Shown here piece after piece: positions 44,442 through 58,124 of a stretch of DNA of 64,000 nt; within the stretch, counting starts at the first letter, position 1; the number at the start of each line of letters is the position of its first letter. Position numbers and translations under genes: made by a program. The stretch is from Microglena sp. YARC (lineage: Eukaryota; Chlorophyta; Chlorophyceae; Chlamydomonadales; Chlamydomonadaceae), in the NCBI GenBank assembly GCA_022414725.1, contig CM039465.1:3971683-4035682 (forward strand), read 5' to 3'. The notes beneath the pieces are model-generated. The model worked only from the letters and a program-made list of their open reading frames with translations, was not told the DNA's origin and ran no database searches.

Positions 44442-47400
44442 GGGGGTAAGTTAAACCTTTCTTCGCACACTACAAGGTGAGTGTCATGTGTGGAGCTCAG
44501 GATTGTTTTTTTATTTGTATTGGGAAGTTCTGCCTTTCTTCGCACACTACCAGGTGAGTGTCATGTGTGGAGCCTCTAGTTTGAAAGCTTTGTCTGGGTA
44601 AATATACTTTTTCTTCCGGGGGGGGGGGGGGGGGGGGGGGGGATAAGTTAAACCTTTCTTCGCCCACTACAAGGTGAGTGTCATGTGTGGAGCTCAGGAT
44701 TGTTTTTTTATTTGTATTGGGAAGTTAAGCCTTTCTTCACACACTATGAGGTGAGGGGAAAGTCTTGAGCCTCTAGCCTGGATGCTTTGACCGGATAAAT
44801 GTATTTTTATTTTATTTGTGTTGGTTAGTTGAACCTTTCTTCGCCCACTACAAGGTGCGTGTAGTGTATGGAGCTGAGGTCGTGATAACAGTTTCTAAAG
44901 AATTGTACATGTTCCTATCAAAAAATGATGGATCAGGTAAAATATACCTTATGATGTATTTTTGTCAGAAGTTAAACCTTTCTTCGCCCACCACAAGGTG
45001 AGAGTAATGTATGGAGCTGAGGTCGTGATAACAGTTTCTAAATAATTGTACATGTTACTATCAAAAAATGAAGGGCCAGGTAATATATACTTTTTATTTA
45101 ATTTTGTCGGAAGTTCAACCCTTCCTCGCCTACTGCCAGGTGAGTGTCATGTGTGGAGCTCGGGTCATAAAACAAGGTTGTAAATAATCCCACATGTTAT
45201 CAGATGTTATTATTAACAATTCTATGATCTGAAATGCCCGTGAAATGCTTTGACAAGTCCTTGTTTGTTTTTGTAAGTTAAACCTTTCTTCGCCTACTGC
45301 CAGGTGAGTGTCATGTGTGGACTGTGGAGCTCGGGTCGTGTACATGTTTGGACATAGTTCTACATGTTATCAGGTGTTATTATTAAAAAATATATGATCT
45401 GAAATGCTTTGATAAATTCTTGTTTGTTTTTGTAAGTTAAACCTTTCTTCGCCCACTGCCAGGTGAGTGTCATGTGTGGAGTGCGGAGCTCGGGTTGTGA
45501 TACAAGTGTGTAAATAATTATGTATATTATTATTAACAATTAAATGAGCTAATATGCTTTGACCAGGGAAATATACATTTTATTCATTTTTGTCGGTAAT
45601 TTAAACCTTTCTACGCACACTTCAAGGTAACTGTAATGGATGGAGCCTCCGGAGCTCGGGTCATGATAAAAGTTTTTAAATTATTCCTGAATAATTCTAT
45701 CTCCATAGGTGCCGAAGTCAGACCCTTAGTGATACGGATGGATTGAGCCTATGCCCTCAAGTCCCAAAACAAAGATTTTTTGCTTATAAGTTGCCCAACC
45801 ACATCAGTTCAACACACAAATACTCGGATTTGGGTTTTCTCAAATGTTGGGGACCAGGTCAAATGAAACATGCTAATTTGTTACTATGGGGTTCCTTAAG
45901 TCGATACGGGTTTTACGGAGGAAGTGATACGAAGCCTATCGGGACTGAAACAAGCCATTTAAAAAGAACACTGGGTACAAATGTTGTGTAACGTCTTTCC
46001 CTACCAGTAGTTATTACGGAAGGTCTTGGAAGGCAGTGCACAGGCAGTACAGTTGAGTACGGACCCCCAAAACACTGATTATTTACATTTCGTGGGTGTC
46101 CTAAGTCTAGGTCAGAGTTGCACAGCCTCAATCGAAACATTTTGTGCCTCGGTTTTGCTCTATCTCAAGATATAGCGTGCAGAACAACTTTTTCTCAAAT
46201 TTTTTAATTCAAAAATCAAAATTCAGATAATTTTTGAAAATAAATTCAAAAAACAAACTTGTTTTTAATTTGTCTTCAAACATCCACATCTGAACTCAGT
46301 TTTTGATTTGGGATAGATCATTGAAAACGCACCCTAATCCTGAGCCATGGTGTGGTAGGCCTTGGGGAGGTGAAATCTTGAGATGTACAGCTATTTCAGA
46401 AGATTCTGAGGCCAAGGCTGAAGCGCAGCCACCGAACTTGTAATAGGGGTTCGATAAGCCTTTTGTCCCGAGGTACCTTTCTTCGGAATAGCTCGCGCCG
46501 CCTCGTATCTGACGCGATCTGGATTTGTATCACTAATTATCGCACATCGCACACCGGCCTGCCGAACAAGGCTGCTCGTGACCAGATTCGAACGCGCACG
46601 AAAAGTAGCTGCGCGCATAGCTGACACCATCGCGAACAATATGAGCCTGAAAGAATTCGATTCCGAGCAGTTTGGGCCATGTACGGCTCTGTATCACATT
46701 CTTGTATCGACTTAGGGCGTTTCGGACTTAGGCACCTATGGAGATACGTATTATTATAAAAAATTAAATGATTTGAAATGCTTTGACCAGGTAAAATATT
46801 ATTTATATTTATTTTTGTTGGATAGGTTAACGTTTCTTCACCGACTGCAAGTTGAGTGTCGTGTGAAGTGTGGAGCTCGGGTTTTTCTTCAAGGTGGTGA
46901 TAACTTTTATCAGTATCTTTACAGTATTTTTATATTACTAGTATCAAAAATAAATGATCCGAAATGGTTTGACGAGGAAAATATACTTTTTGTTTATTTG
47001 TGTGGGGAAGTGCACACTAGGTGAGTGTCATGTGTGAAGTTTGGAGGTCAGGGTTATCTTTATGGCAATCAAGCGCAAGATTTTGATATTGATATGTCGA
47101 ATCAGATCTTAGCTTGTAGTTTGTCCCTTGGATTCAGCCTGAAGTTCAGAGGATTATGAGAATTATGGGGGAATTGTCATAAATTGTGACTGAAAAAGTC
47201 AAGATACGAAGGAGGACCTACATCTGTCCATATCAAATGATCCGCTGAATGGCTATGAGGTGCTAGAATGCTACTTGTAGCACAACTTCTAATTCATGCA
47301 CCTCTGTGTTTTGGGGGTGCCACGTTACAGCCATTTGGGGGTTTCTTTTGGGGGCCAGAAAAGAAACCCCCAAAAAGCTAGTAGCACTCCAAAGACTGCC

Positions 47401-50400
47401 AGGAGCACCATGGTGGTACTCAGTGTTTCACTTTTCGACGACGCGTCGCCATTCCGTCGCCATTCCGTAGAATGCTGCACCCCCCGGACCCCCCCATATC
47501 GGGACGCGCTGCCCTCGATCCCCCAGGCTCCGCGCTCCGCCATGCGATGGCTACGCAACTATCCTGAAATCAGCGTTGAGTAGCCCAAGTAGCTACTCAA
47601 CCTGGACTACAGAAATCTGAAATAAAAAACACTGGTGGTACTAAAAGACACCGGTTAATTCACAATCACACACACACACACACACACACTTTGGGGGTGC
47701 TACGTTACAGCCATTTGGGGTTTCTTTTTTGGGGAGCACGGAAAAGGCTAATAGGAGCACCATGGTTGGTGTAGTGGTTTGTGTGGTGGGTATGGTGGTG
47801 TGTGTGGTGTGTGTGGTGATTCACAATGACTCTTTTTCCTTTCCTCACAAAATAACTTGGTGGAGCTTATTGCCGGCACTAGCTAGCACTGTGATTTTTC
47901 TTAGCTGAGTGTAGCAGCTTCCACGAAAGAGCTTGGTGTTGGCACTATCTGGCACTTGGTCTGTTTTCTGCTGCATGTTTTTATGTTTGTTATAATTGCG
48001 TCTCTTAATTGCATCTTTATAATTGCGTCTGTTAATTGCGTCTGTAAATTGCATCTTTATAATTGCGTCTTTAAATTGCGTTTTTAAATTGTGTCTTTTA
48101 ATTGTGTCTTTATAACTGAGTCTTTTAATCGCGTCTTTATAATTGTCCCTTGTCTTGCCTTCCACATGCTTACTCATGTCTAGTACAATTATGTATATTT
48201 ATGATAACGCCTGATGGGGCGTGGTATTAAGGGAGCCCTGTCTTGCAGCGGTAGAGAATGGGCTACTACTGGACAGCGCTACCATTACAGTTGCCAAGTA
48301 TGATTCTGTATAGATATATCAACGATATCATATGATATATTGTACAATATCGTGCGATATGTAAATATATCGTACAATCTATAGTACAATTCCATAATGT
48401 GGAAGGTTCGCACTTGAGGTTTACAACAAGCATACTGTCCCACATGTCAAGAAGCATAATTTATGAATGTACCACATGTTCCTTACAAGCTTCTGTTAAC
48501 TCCATCCAGGTCAACCTCTACTGCAACTGCAAATTCAAAAAAGCAGAATTTTACAACAAGCATAATGTCCCACATGTCAACAAGCATAATGTATGAATGT
48601 AGCACATGTTCCTTACAAGCTTCTGTTAACTCCATCCAGGTCAACCTCTACTGCGACTGCAAATTAAAAAAACAGAATTTTACAACAAGCATAATGTCCC
48701 ACATGCCAACAAGCATGATGTATGGATGTACCACATGTTCCTTGCAAGCTTCTGTTAACTCCATCCAGGTCAACCTCTATTGCGACTGCAAATTCAAATA
48801 GCAGAATTCCGTTTTGGCGGAAAAGCGATATTTCCGCGAAACGGGCTCAAAACTAGCGATCGATATATATAGCTGAAAAAACCCCTGGGTGCAACATAAA
48901 GACACTGGTCCCTTTTCTTCACAATAAACCTGCTTGTGAATACAACAAGCATAATGTTCCACATGTAAACAAGCATAATGTATGAATGTAGCGCATGTTC
49001 CTTACAACCCTCTGTTCACTTACTCCAGGTCAACCTCTAGAATCACACAATTAAATTATCATTTGTAGCCCTTCCTATCAGGGTTGGGCCAAGTCCCGTT
49101 AGCCTATTTGGCCTACCCCTGAACTGCAATACTCAAACATACTAACATACATACATACATACATACATACATACATACATACATACATACATACATCTAT
49201 ATATATATATAAAGAAATCATGGTCGTGGTCGTGGTGGTCGTGGTGGTGTCATCGCGTAACCGACTTAACCGACTTCCCGCCCAGCCATTTCCCGCCCAG
49301 CCATTTCCCGCTCAGCCAATTCACACTCAGCCAATTCACGCTTTTAATCCCTCCTGCTTCAACTTCTGCCTGATTGGCCTCCTGCGAATTCTGCCTTAAG
49401 CAACCTTCGCCTCCTGCGTATTCTACCTATTGCGCATCCCGCCCGATTTCTCCTTTTCCCGCCTGAGTTCATCCACCTGATTTCGGTAGCGCTACAGTTC
49501 GTCTTCCTACAAGCTTTTTCCCCTGCATCTCTGCAAGACCTTTCCCTTGCGTCAAGAGACCTGTCGCTGCGCACAATAGGAGGTGACTTGGTGAGTCAGC
49601 GGACCTGTCAGAAATGTCCGAATCGCATCCATCCCATGTCACAAACTTGACTGCAAATTCTTCCCACTGCATTGAGAAACATGTCGCTCCGCATTGTGCC
49701 ATAGCAAGTACGCATCAAAGTTGACCGAATGAAAAATCTCGCTGAGCATTCTCGCCCTAACTTTACCGAACATCTCAAATCAGCAACTTGACTGCAACTT
49801 CTTCCCACTGCATCGAGAAACATGTCGTCGCTGTGCATTGCGCTATAGCGAGCACGCGGCAAAGTTGAATTAGAACCTAGCGATGTTTCCAAGTCCCAGA
49901 TCGAGTTGACTTCGGGAGCAGTTGCGGTGAACAGGATTGTTCTTCGGCCGAACTGAATACATGCTCGCTAAGAAGAAGCTTTAGTTATATACAGTTGCGA
50001 TTGCGCAGGTTCAGCTTTTTCAGTGGGGTCGACAATCGATCACAGCTGAGGTGGCAGGGAAGCAGGTCCGATGCTTTTAGCGGAGTCGGATGATGCGCAA
50101 ACGTTGTCGATGCTCATCGTCCCGTTTGCCTTTCAGCTATGGCAAAGCCCACAGCTGAAGTGGAGGGAGGCAGATATGGAGTGTGTGTGCTTGTGGGTGC
50201 GTGTAGGAGGGGGGGGAGGGATGGGACTGGGGAGAGGGTGGGGGCTGGTGGGAATGGCTGGGGTGGGGGAAGGGATGGAGTCAGTTGATATATCAGGAAG
50301 AGTAAGGAGTATGTTTGTGGGCGGGGTACATGCGTTGGGTGTGAAGGGGGGGGAGATAACTAGGGGGGGGGGGGGGGGGGGTACGGTGGTGTTAGTGTGC

Positions 50401-51334
50401 TTGTGGGTGCACAAGGGAGACCATCGCAAGGGATATGCGTCCGTCAATGTTTTGAGTTGCATGCACTGCAGAGAAAACCGTTTTGCAACCCAGCCCAAAA
50501 CAGGTGTGGCCAACGGGAGGGAAGGGGGGAGGGGGGCGGGTAATGGTTTTTGGTGGTGGTGGTGAGTAAATGGGGGGGGGCTTCAAGTGTAAAACCATTA
50601 TGTAACCAGCCCCAAATAGGTGTGGCCAAAGGCCAAACGGGCACTGTACTATGATTGGTGTGGTGGTGGTGGGGGGGGGGGGCTTCGTGAGAGTAGGTGT
50701 GGCCACCGGCCACACGGGCTACCGTACTAGTACATACATACATACATACATACATACATACATACATACATACATACATACATACATACACATTTTCCTT
50801 ACAAGCTTCTGTTGACTCCCTCCAGGTCAACCTCTACTGCGACTGTGAATTCTGGCCTGATGAGAGTAAGTCATGTACTGCTGTACTTCGAGTTCCGTGC
50901 TGGCTTTAGGCTGTAGGTGGAGGTGGATATGGGTCTGGTGATAATCGGGGTGTGGGCTGATCTTCTATTGGTGGTTGAACCCAGTGCAATCAAACGGGCT
51001 GGTCCTCCCATCCTCACGCCTCATAATAAGGCGTACTGTTTATGTATTTATATTTAATGCTATGTTATGTTATTACTTGCTGGCGAGGATCGGGGTGTGG
51101 AATGATCTTCAAAACAAAATGAATGACACATGTGATTATTTGCAAGTGTAAGCAGTACTTTGAGTGTAAGTGGGGAGTGAAAGTGGGGACAGAGATGGAC
51201 AATGAGGAGGCCAATCCAAATTGAGATTAAGGATTGTAGACTCTTGTGTCAAGGGGTGTGAGGAGAAGGACATTTGATGGTGGTGGGTAGATGGTCAAGA
51301 CGGGCTGTTAACATCAAATATTGAAATATGTTAT

Positions 51335-51381
<47 letters not shown>

Positions 51382-51515
51382 AATGAAGGCCAATCCAAAT
51401 TGAGATTGAGGACTGCAGACTCCTGTGTCAAGGGGTGTGAGGAGAATGACATTACCTGTAGATGATCAAGACGGGCTGTTAATATCAGATATTGAAATAT
51501 GTTATATCATGATGG

Positions 51516-51550
<35 letters not shown>

Positions 51551-54500
51551 CTCAAGGCCAATTCAAATTAAGACTGAGGATTGTAGACTCTTGTGTCAAG
51601 GGGTGTGAGGAGAAGAGGATTACCTGTAGACGATCAAAGACGGGCTGTTAATATCAGATATTGAAATATAGTATATGATGATGGTGGTGGAGGTGATGAT
51701 GGTGATGGTTGTGGTGATGATGGTGGTGGTGGTGGTGTTTGTTGCGACGATGATAATAATAATATCGGCCTGCTGCCTTGAACGAGGCCGAGGATTTTCC
51801 TCCGTCACTGTTGCGCGGTAGTCGATCTCAAGCGCAGTAGCGGTCTGCAAAAACAAAGGACCCATGGTAGCTTTCCTTATTTCAATTGAACAGGAAGGTT
51901 CCCTGAACTTCACGCACTGTTGCAAGGCGTAACAATTGTATTTGTATAATGATGTGTTATGCAGGGAAAGCCAAGTTAATTTAATTATAAGACGGACAAA
52001 GCCGTCTCGCCAGAATTTTTGTATTTATTTGAAAAAACTAATCTTTTCTTAATAGTGACATTAAAATAGCATTAGTTAATATTAGTTTTTCAAACACTAT
52101 TGTAAGTTGCCGTTCCCTAATGATATGTGGTGACCACGCAGGCATGTGCTTCCAAGAAGACTGCTGTGTCAAGGAGTGTGAGGAGAAGGAGATTCCTGAG
52201 ACATGGCGCAAGGCTGAACAAGACAAGCTCTCCTCCGACTCCTCTGACTCTTCTGAGTCGATTGAGTCCTTGGAGGCTATGTCTGAGGAGGAGTGTGAAG
52301 GGGGAGGCAGCAGTGGTGCTGGGGTGGACAAGGCTGTTGGGGAAGGTGCGTACTTATGGCTGTAGAGGTTTGTTAATCAGTGTAATGTAAGGTTGGTAAT
52401 CAGGGTTGTAGGCGTCTGAGGAGGGATGTGGAGGAGGAGGCAGCATAGGTGCTGGGGTGGACAAGGCTGTTGGGGAAGGTGCGTAATCAGGCTGGTAGAG
52501 GGTTGGTAATCAGTGTAATTATAAGGTTGGTAATTCAGGTCAATAGAAAGGTGCCCAATCATGGTTGTAGGCATCTGAGGAGGGATGTGAATGGGGAGGC
52601 AGCAATGGTTCTGGCGTGGACAAGGCTGTGGGGGAAGGTGCGTACTTAATGCTGTAGAGTTTTGTTGATCAGTGTAATGTAAGGTTGGTAATCAGGGTCA
52701 ATAGAAGGTGCCCAATCATGTTTGTAGGCGTCTGAGGAGGGCTGTGAAGGAGGAGGCAGCTGTGGTGCTGGGGTGGACAAGGCTGTTGGGGAAGGTGCGT
52801 ACTTATGGCTGTACAGGGTTGGTGATCGGTGCTATGTAAGGTGGGTAATCAGGGTTGTAGGCGTCTGAGGAAGCATGTGGAGGAGGAGGCAGCAGCGGTG
52901 CTGGGGTGGACAAGGCTGTTGGGGAAGTTGTGAACTCAGGGCTCTTAGAGTGTGGTAATTGGCGCAGCGTTGTTGCGACGCTTGCTGCCATTCGGGCCGG
53001 CATGGCTTGGACTAACCTGCCACGCACCCACCCACTCAAACCAGCCCCGCCACCCACCCACCCACCCTCTCATCCATCCATCCACCCACCCTCTTAACCA
53101 CCCACCCAGCCTCTCATCCACCCACCCACTTACCCTCTCAACACCCACCCACCCACTCAACCACCTACCCTCTCATCCACCCCACTTACCCAGCCACCTC
53201 TTGTCCACCCATCACCCTCCCACCCTCTCATCCACCCACTCACTTACCCACCCTCCCTCTCACCCACCCACCCATCCACCCACACACCCACACAATCCCT
53301 CTCACCCACCCTCATCCACCCACCACTCTCTCATCCACCATCACCCACCCACCCACCCACCCTCATCCACCCTCTCACCCACCCTCTCGCCCACCCACCC
53401 ACCCACCCACTCACTCACCCACCCACCCTCTCTCCCACCCACCCATCCTGCCACCCTCTCACCCACCCTGCCGCAGGTGTTGCTGAGAAGCTCGCAGCCA
53501 CCCACTCACCCCAGCCCGCTACACACCCACCCCCTCTCACCCTCTCACCCTCTCACCCACCCACCCGTGCACCTCTCACCACCCGTGTCGCAGGTGTTGT
53601 GAGAAGCTCGCAGCCACCCAGAGATGAACGGGCTGGACTAGCTGCGACACAACCCACCACTCACACCAGCCCGCTACCACCACCCCCCACCTCTCTACCA
53701 CTACCCACCCACCCACCCACCCCCTCCCCTCTCACCCCCCCTGCCGCAGGTGTTGCTGAGAAGCTCGCAGCCACCCAGAGCTGGAACGGGCTGGACTAGC
53801 CTGTGACGCAGCCACCCACTCACACCAGCCCTACCCACCCACCCACCCTCTCACCCTCTCACCTCTCACCCACCCACCCTGTCACCCTCTCACCCTCTCA
53901 CCCACGCAATCACCCGTGTCGCAGGTGTTGCTGAGAAGCTCGCAGCCATCCAAAGCTGGAACGGGCTGGATAACCCCTGGGTGCCCGAAGACGCTGCCGA
54001 GCTGAAGTACTCTTACGTTAACCTCCAGCTGAACCCCGAGAAGTACACCGGGTACAAAGGGGAGGATGCCCGACGCATTTGGGCCGCCATATATGCCCAA
54101 AGTGTTTTTGAGGAGCCTATGCGGTCGCTATCAGGAAGGGAGGGGTCTACTGAGGGTGACCAGGCAGTGTGTGAGGAGTCTCGCATCTTGTACCGCCTTG
54201 TTTCAGGCATGCACTCCTCCATCACTGCTAGTATCATCAACAACTACTACGATGAGGACACTGGTGCGATGGGCTTCGGGGAGGGGGGGGCGGTGAGGGA
54301 GGCAGGCGGGGGCATGAATGTGGGCCAAAGGGGTTGGGAGATGGGGGGGTGGGTGGGTGGGGGGGGGGAGAGAGGGGCAGGAGGGGGCATATGGATGTGG
54401 CCAAAGAGGTTGGGAGATGGGGGTGGGTGTGGGGGGGGAGAGAGGGGGCAGCGGGGGCATGGATGTTGGCCAAAGAGTGGGAGATGGGTGGTGGGGTGGT

Positions 54501-57321
54501 GGGGGGGAGAGAGGGGGCAGGGGGGCATGAATGTGAGCCGAAGAGGTTGGGAGATGGGGTGGGTGGATGGGTGGGGGGGGGGGGAGAGAGGGGCAGGCGG
54601 GGGCATGGATGGTGGGCCAAAGATGTTGGGAGATGGGGGTGGGGTGGGAGAGAGGGGGCAGGCGGGGGGCATGAATGTGGGCGAAAGGTTGGGAGATGGG
54701 GGTGGGCTGGTGGGGGGGGAGAGAGGGGGCAGGCGGGGGCATGAATGTGGGCCAAAGAGGTTGGGAGATGGGGGGTTGTCCCGGGGGGGGAGAGAGGGCA
54801 GGCGGGGCATGGATGTGGGCTAACGGGTTGGAGATGGGGGTGGGGTGGTGGGGGAGTGGGTGGGGGGGGAGCGTGACAGGGTAGGTGGGGGAGTGGGTGG
54901 GTGGGGGGAGCGTGACAGGGGGTAGGTGGAGTGGGTGAGGGTGGGAGCGTGACAGGGTAGGTGGGGAGTGGTGGGGGGAGCGTGACAGGGAGTAGGTGGG
55001 GGAGGGAGGTGGGGGGAGCGTTAGAGGGATAAGTGAGGGGAGGGGGGAGGTGAAGGCGAGAATGTGGGTTGGGATGTGCGTCGCCTACGGCAAGCCTGTA
55101 CCTGTTCAGGTCGTTAAACAGGTGTTTCAGGTGTTCAACACCTGTTCAACACCTACATGTGTAACCAAATGATGTACATAAACAGGTGTTTAACACCTCG
55201 ACCACCTGTTTTAACAACCTGAACTCGCAGGTTGCCTTAGGGTTGTGGGGTGCGTGCGTAGGTACTTGGTTGGGTGTGGTGGTGGTGTGGTGGTGGGGGG
55301 GGGGTAATATGAAGTGGGATAGTTGTGGACGGGAGGAGAGATTTTGATTTCATTGTGATCTTTTTGATCTTGATCTTGATCTTGATCTTCATATTTGTTA
55401 TCTTGATCTTGATCTTGATCTTTTTGATCTTCTATTGATCATGAAGGATGATATCAATGTGGAGAGTCTGGAGAGTACTTATTTTTATATCTGAATTTGC
55501 AAATCTTCATCACATTGTTTTTCAAGTGCTGTACAAGAGAGTGGGGTTCCAACCTTCCTTTCCAACCCATCCACCCCACCCCACCCACCCAATCCGCTTC
55601 ACCCAACCCCACCCAACCCAATTGCTCACCTCGATTACTTTGGAACACGATACGCAGGAGAGTGGGGTCCCAACCTTCCTTTCCAACACATCCCACCCCA
55701 CCCCACCCCAACCCTGCCCACGCACCCCCTGCTCACCCCGCCCCACCCAATTCAACATAACACAACCATCCTGCCCACCCACCCCAATTGCGCACCTCGT
55801 CGCTTGGAACACGATACGCAAGAGAGTGGGGTCCCAACCTTCCTTTCCAACACATCCCAACCCGCCCAACCCCAACCCGCCTCACCCCACCCAACCCTGC
55901 CCACGCAACCCCTGCCCACCCAACCCCACCCAACCCAACATAACACAACCCATCCCTGCCCACCCACCCCAATTGCTCACCTCGTCGCTTGAAACACGAT
56001 GTGCAAGAGAGTGGGGACGGTCCCCAACCTTCCTTTCAACACATTCCACACCCACCCAACCCAACCCGCCTCACCCCACCCAACCCTGCCCACGCAACCC
56101 CTGCTCACCCCGCCCCACCCAACCCAACATAACACAACCCATCCCTGCCCACCCACCCCAATTGCTCACCTCGTCGCTTGAAACACGATACGCAAGAGCG
56201 TGGTCCCAACCTTCCTTTCCAACACATCCCACCCACCCAACCCAACCCGCCTCACCCCACCCAACCCTGCCCACGCAACCCCTGCTCACCCCACCCAACC
56301 CCACCAACATAACACAACCCATCCCTGCCCACCCACCCCAATTGCTCACCTCGTCGCTTGGAACACGATATGCAAGAGAGTGGGTCCCAACCTTCCTTTC
56401 CAACACATCCCCCCCCCTCCAACCCGCCTCCCCCAACCCCCAACCCCCAACCCCACCCTACCCAATTGCTCACCTCGTCACTTGAAACACGATACGCAAG
56501 AGAGTGGGGTCCCAACCTTCCTTTCCGACACATCCCAACCCGCCTCCCCCCAACCCCAACCCCCAACCCCACCCTACCCCAATATCTCACCTCGTTACTT
56601 GAAACACACAGTACGCATGAATTGGGGGTCCCAACCTTCCCTTCAACACATCCCAACCCGCCCAACCCAACTCGCCTCACCCCACCCACCTCTGCCCACC
56701 CCCACCCCACCCCAATTGCTCACCTCTTTACTTGGAACACAATACGCAGGAGAGTGGGGTCCCAACCTTCCCTTCTTCAAAGCTCGCTTCGGAGGGCCTG
56801 CCTCTAATCAACTAACTGGCCATTTTCGCAAGAATTCTCATTATTGAGAATTCTTGCATTTCTCATCTCATTATGTTAGATGCGACGTGTGTGTGCTAAC
56901 CCTAAACTTTTTAGTGCGTGTTCGATGTAATTTCTCATTCATTATTTTGAACATGCTGTACTGGAGAGTGGTGTTCCAATCTTCCCTTCATCAAAGCTCG
57001 CTTCGGAGGGCCTACCTCTCATCAACTTACCGGCCATTTTTGCAATAATTCGCAATTTCTCATCGCATTTTTTTGAAAATGCTGTTCAGGAGAGTGGGGC
57101 CCCAATCTTCCCTTCTTCAAAGCTCGCTTCGGAGGGCCTGCCGCCAAGCCTTACATTGAGAACATGTACTTCACCTTCCTCTTTGTACTACGCGCTGTCA
57201 TGAAGATCGGCCCCACCCTGAACCACTTTGACTATAACACGGGCTTCCCCGCTGAAGACAAGGAGACTTACCTGCTGATTGATCGACTGGAGGCCAACGA
57301 GGTGCTGCTCCAGGTGAGCCG

Positions 57322-57353
<32 letters not shown>

Positions 57354-57644
57354 CATACCACAACAGACGGACAGACTGAATGAGACGCACCTGCTCATTG
57401 ACCGACTGGAGGCCAACGAGGTGCTGCTCCAGGTGAGCCACACACACACACACACACACATACACACACATATACGCACACACACACACATACGCACACA
57501 CACACACTCACACACACACACACTCACACACACACATCACACACACATACGCACACACACACACACACACACCACACACACTCACACACACACATACCAT
57601 ACACAACACATACGCACACACATACACACACACACACGCACACA

Positions 57645-57691
<47 letters not shown>

Positions 57692-58091
57692 ACACACATA
57701 CACACACACACACATACATACACTCACATACGCACACACACATACACACATACACATACACATACACACGCACGCACGCCCACACACGCACACGCACACG
57801 CACACACACACACACACACATACGCACGCACACACACACACACAAGCAAGCAGATAGACTGACTGACTGACTGACTGACTGACTGACTGACTGACTGACT
57901 GAGACCTACTTGCTGATTGCCTGACTGGAGGCCAACGAGGTGCTGCTCCAGGTGAGCCACACACTCACATACACATACTACAACAGACAGACAGACAGAC
58001 TGAGACTTACCTGCTGGTTGACTGACTGGAGGCCAACAAGCTGCTGCTCCGGGTGATCCACACACACTCACACACACACACACACACACAC

Positions 58092-58124
<33 letters not shown>

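Noticed and set aside
45743..46639. Two 82-codon frames inside the TA-flanked TIR element as a transposase
   Set aside because: They are on opposite strands, short, and show no DDE/D or helix-turn-helix signature I can identify.
50697..50909. Open frame [11 protein letters not shown]...[15 protein letters not shown] as an alternative ERO1 start
   Set aside because: The N-terminal part is an (ACAT)n microsatellite; the [10 protein letters not shown] part is exon 3 preceded by a good TCCAG acceptor.
54203..54823. Gly- or Pro-rich frames extending from ERO1 exon 5
   Set aside because: They read through a donor (ACTG|GTGCGA) into G-rich intron repeat; the phase and the next exon support splicing.
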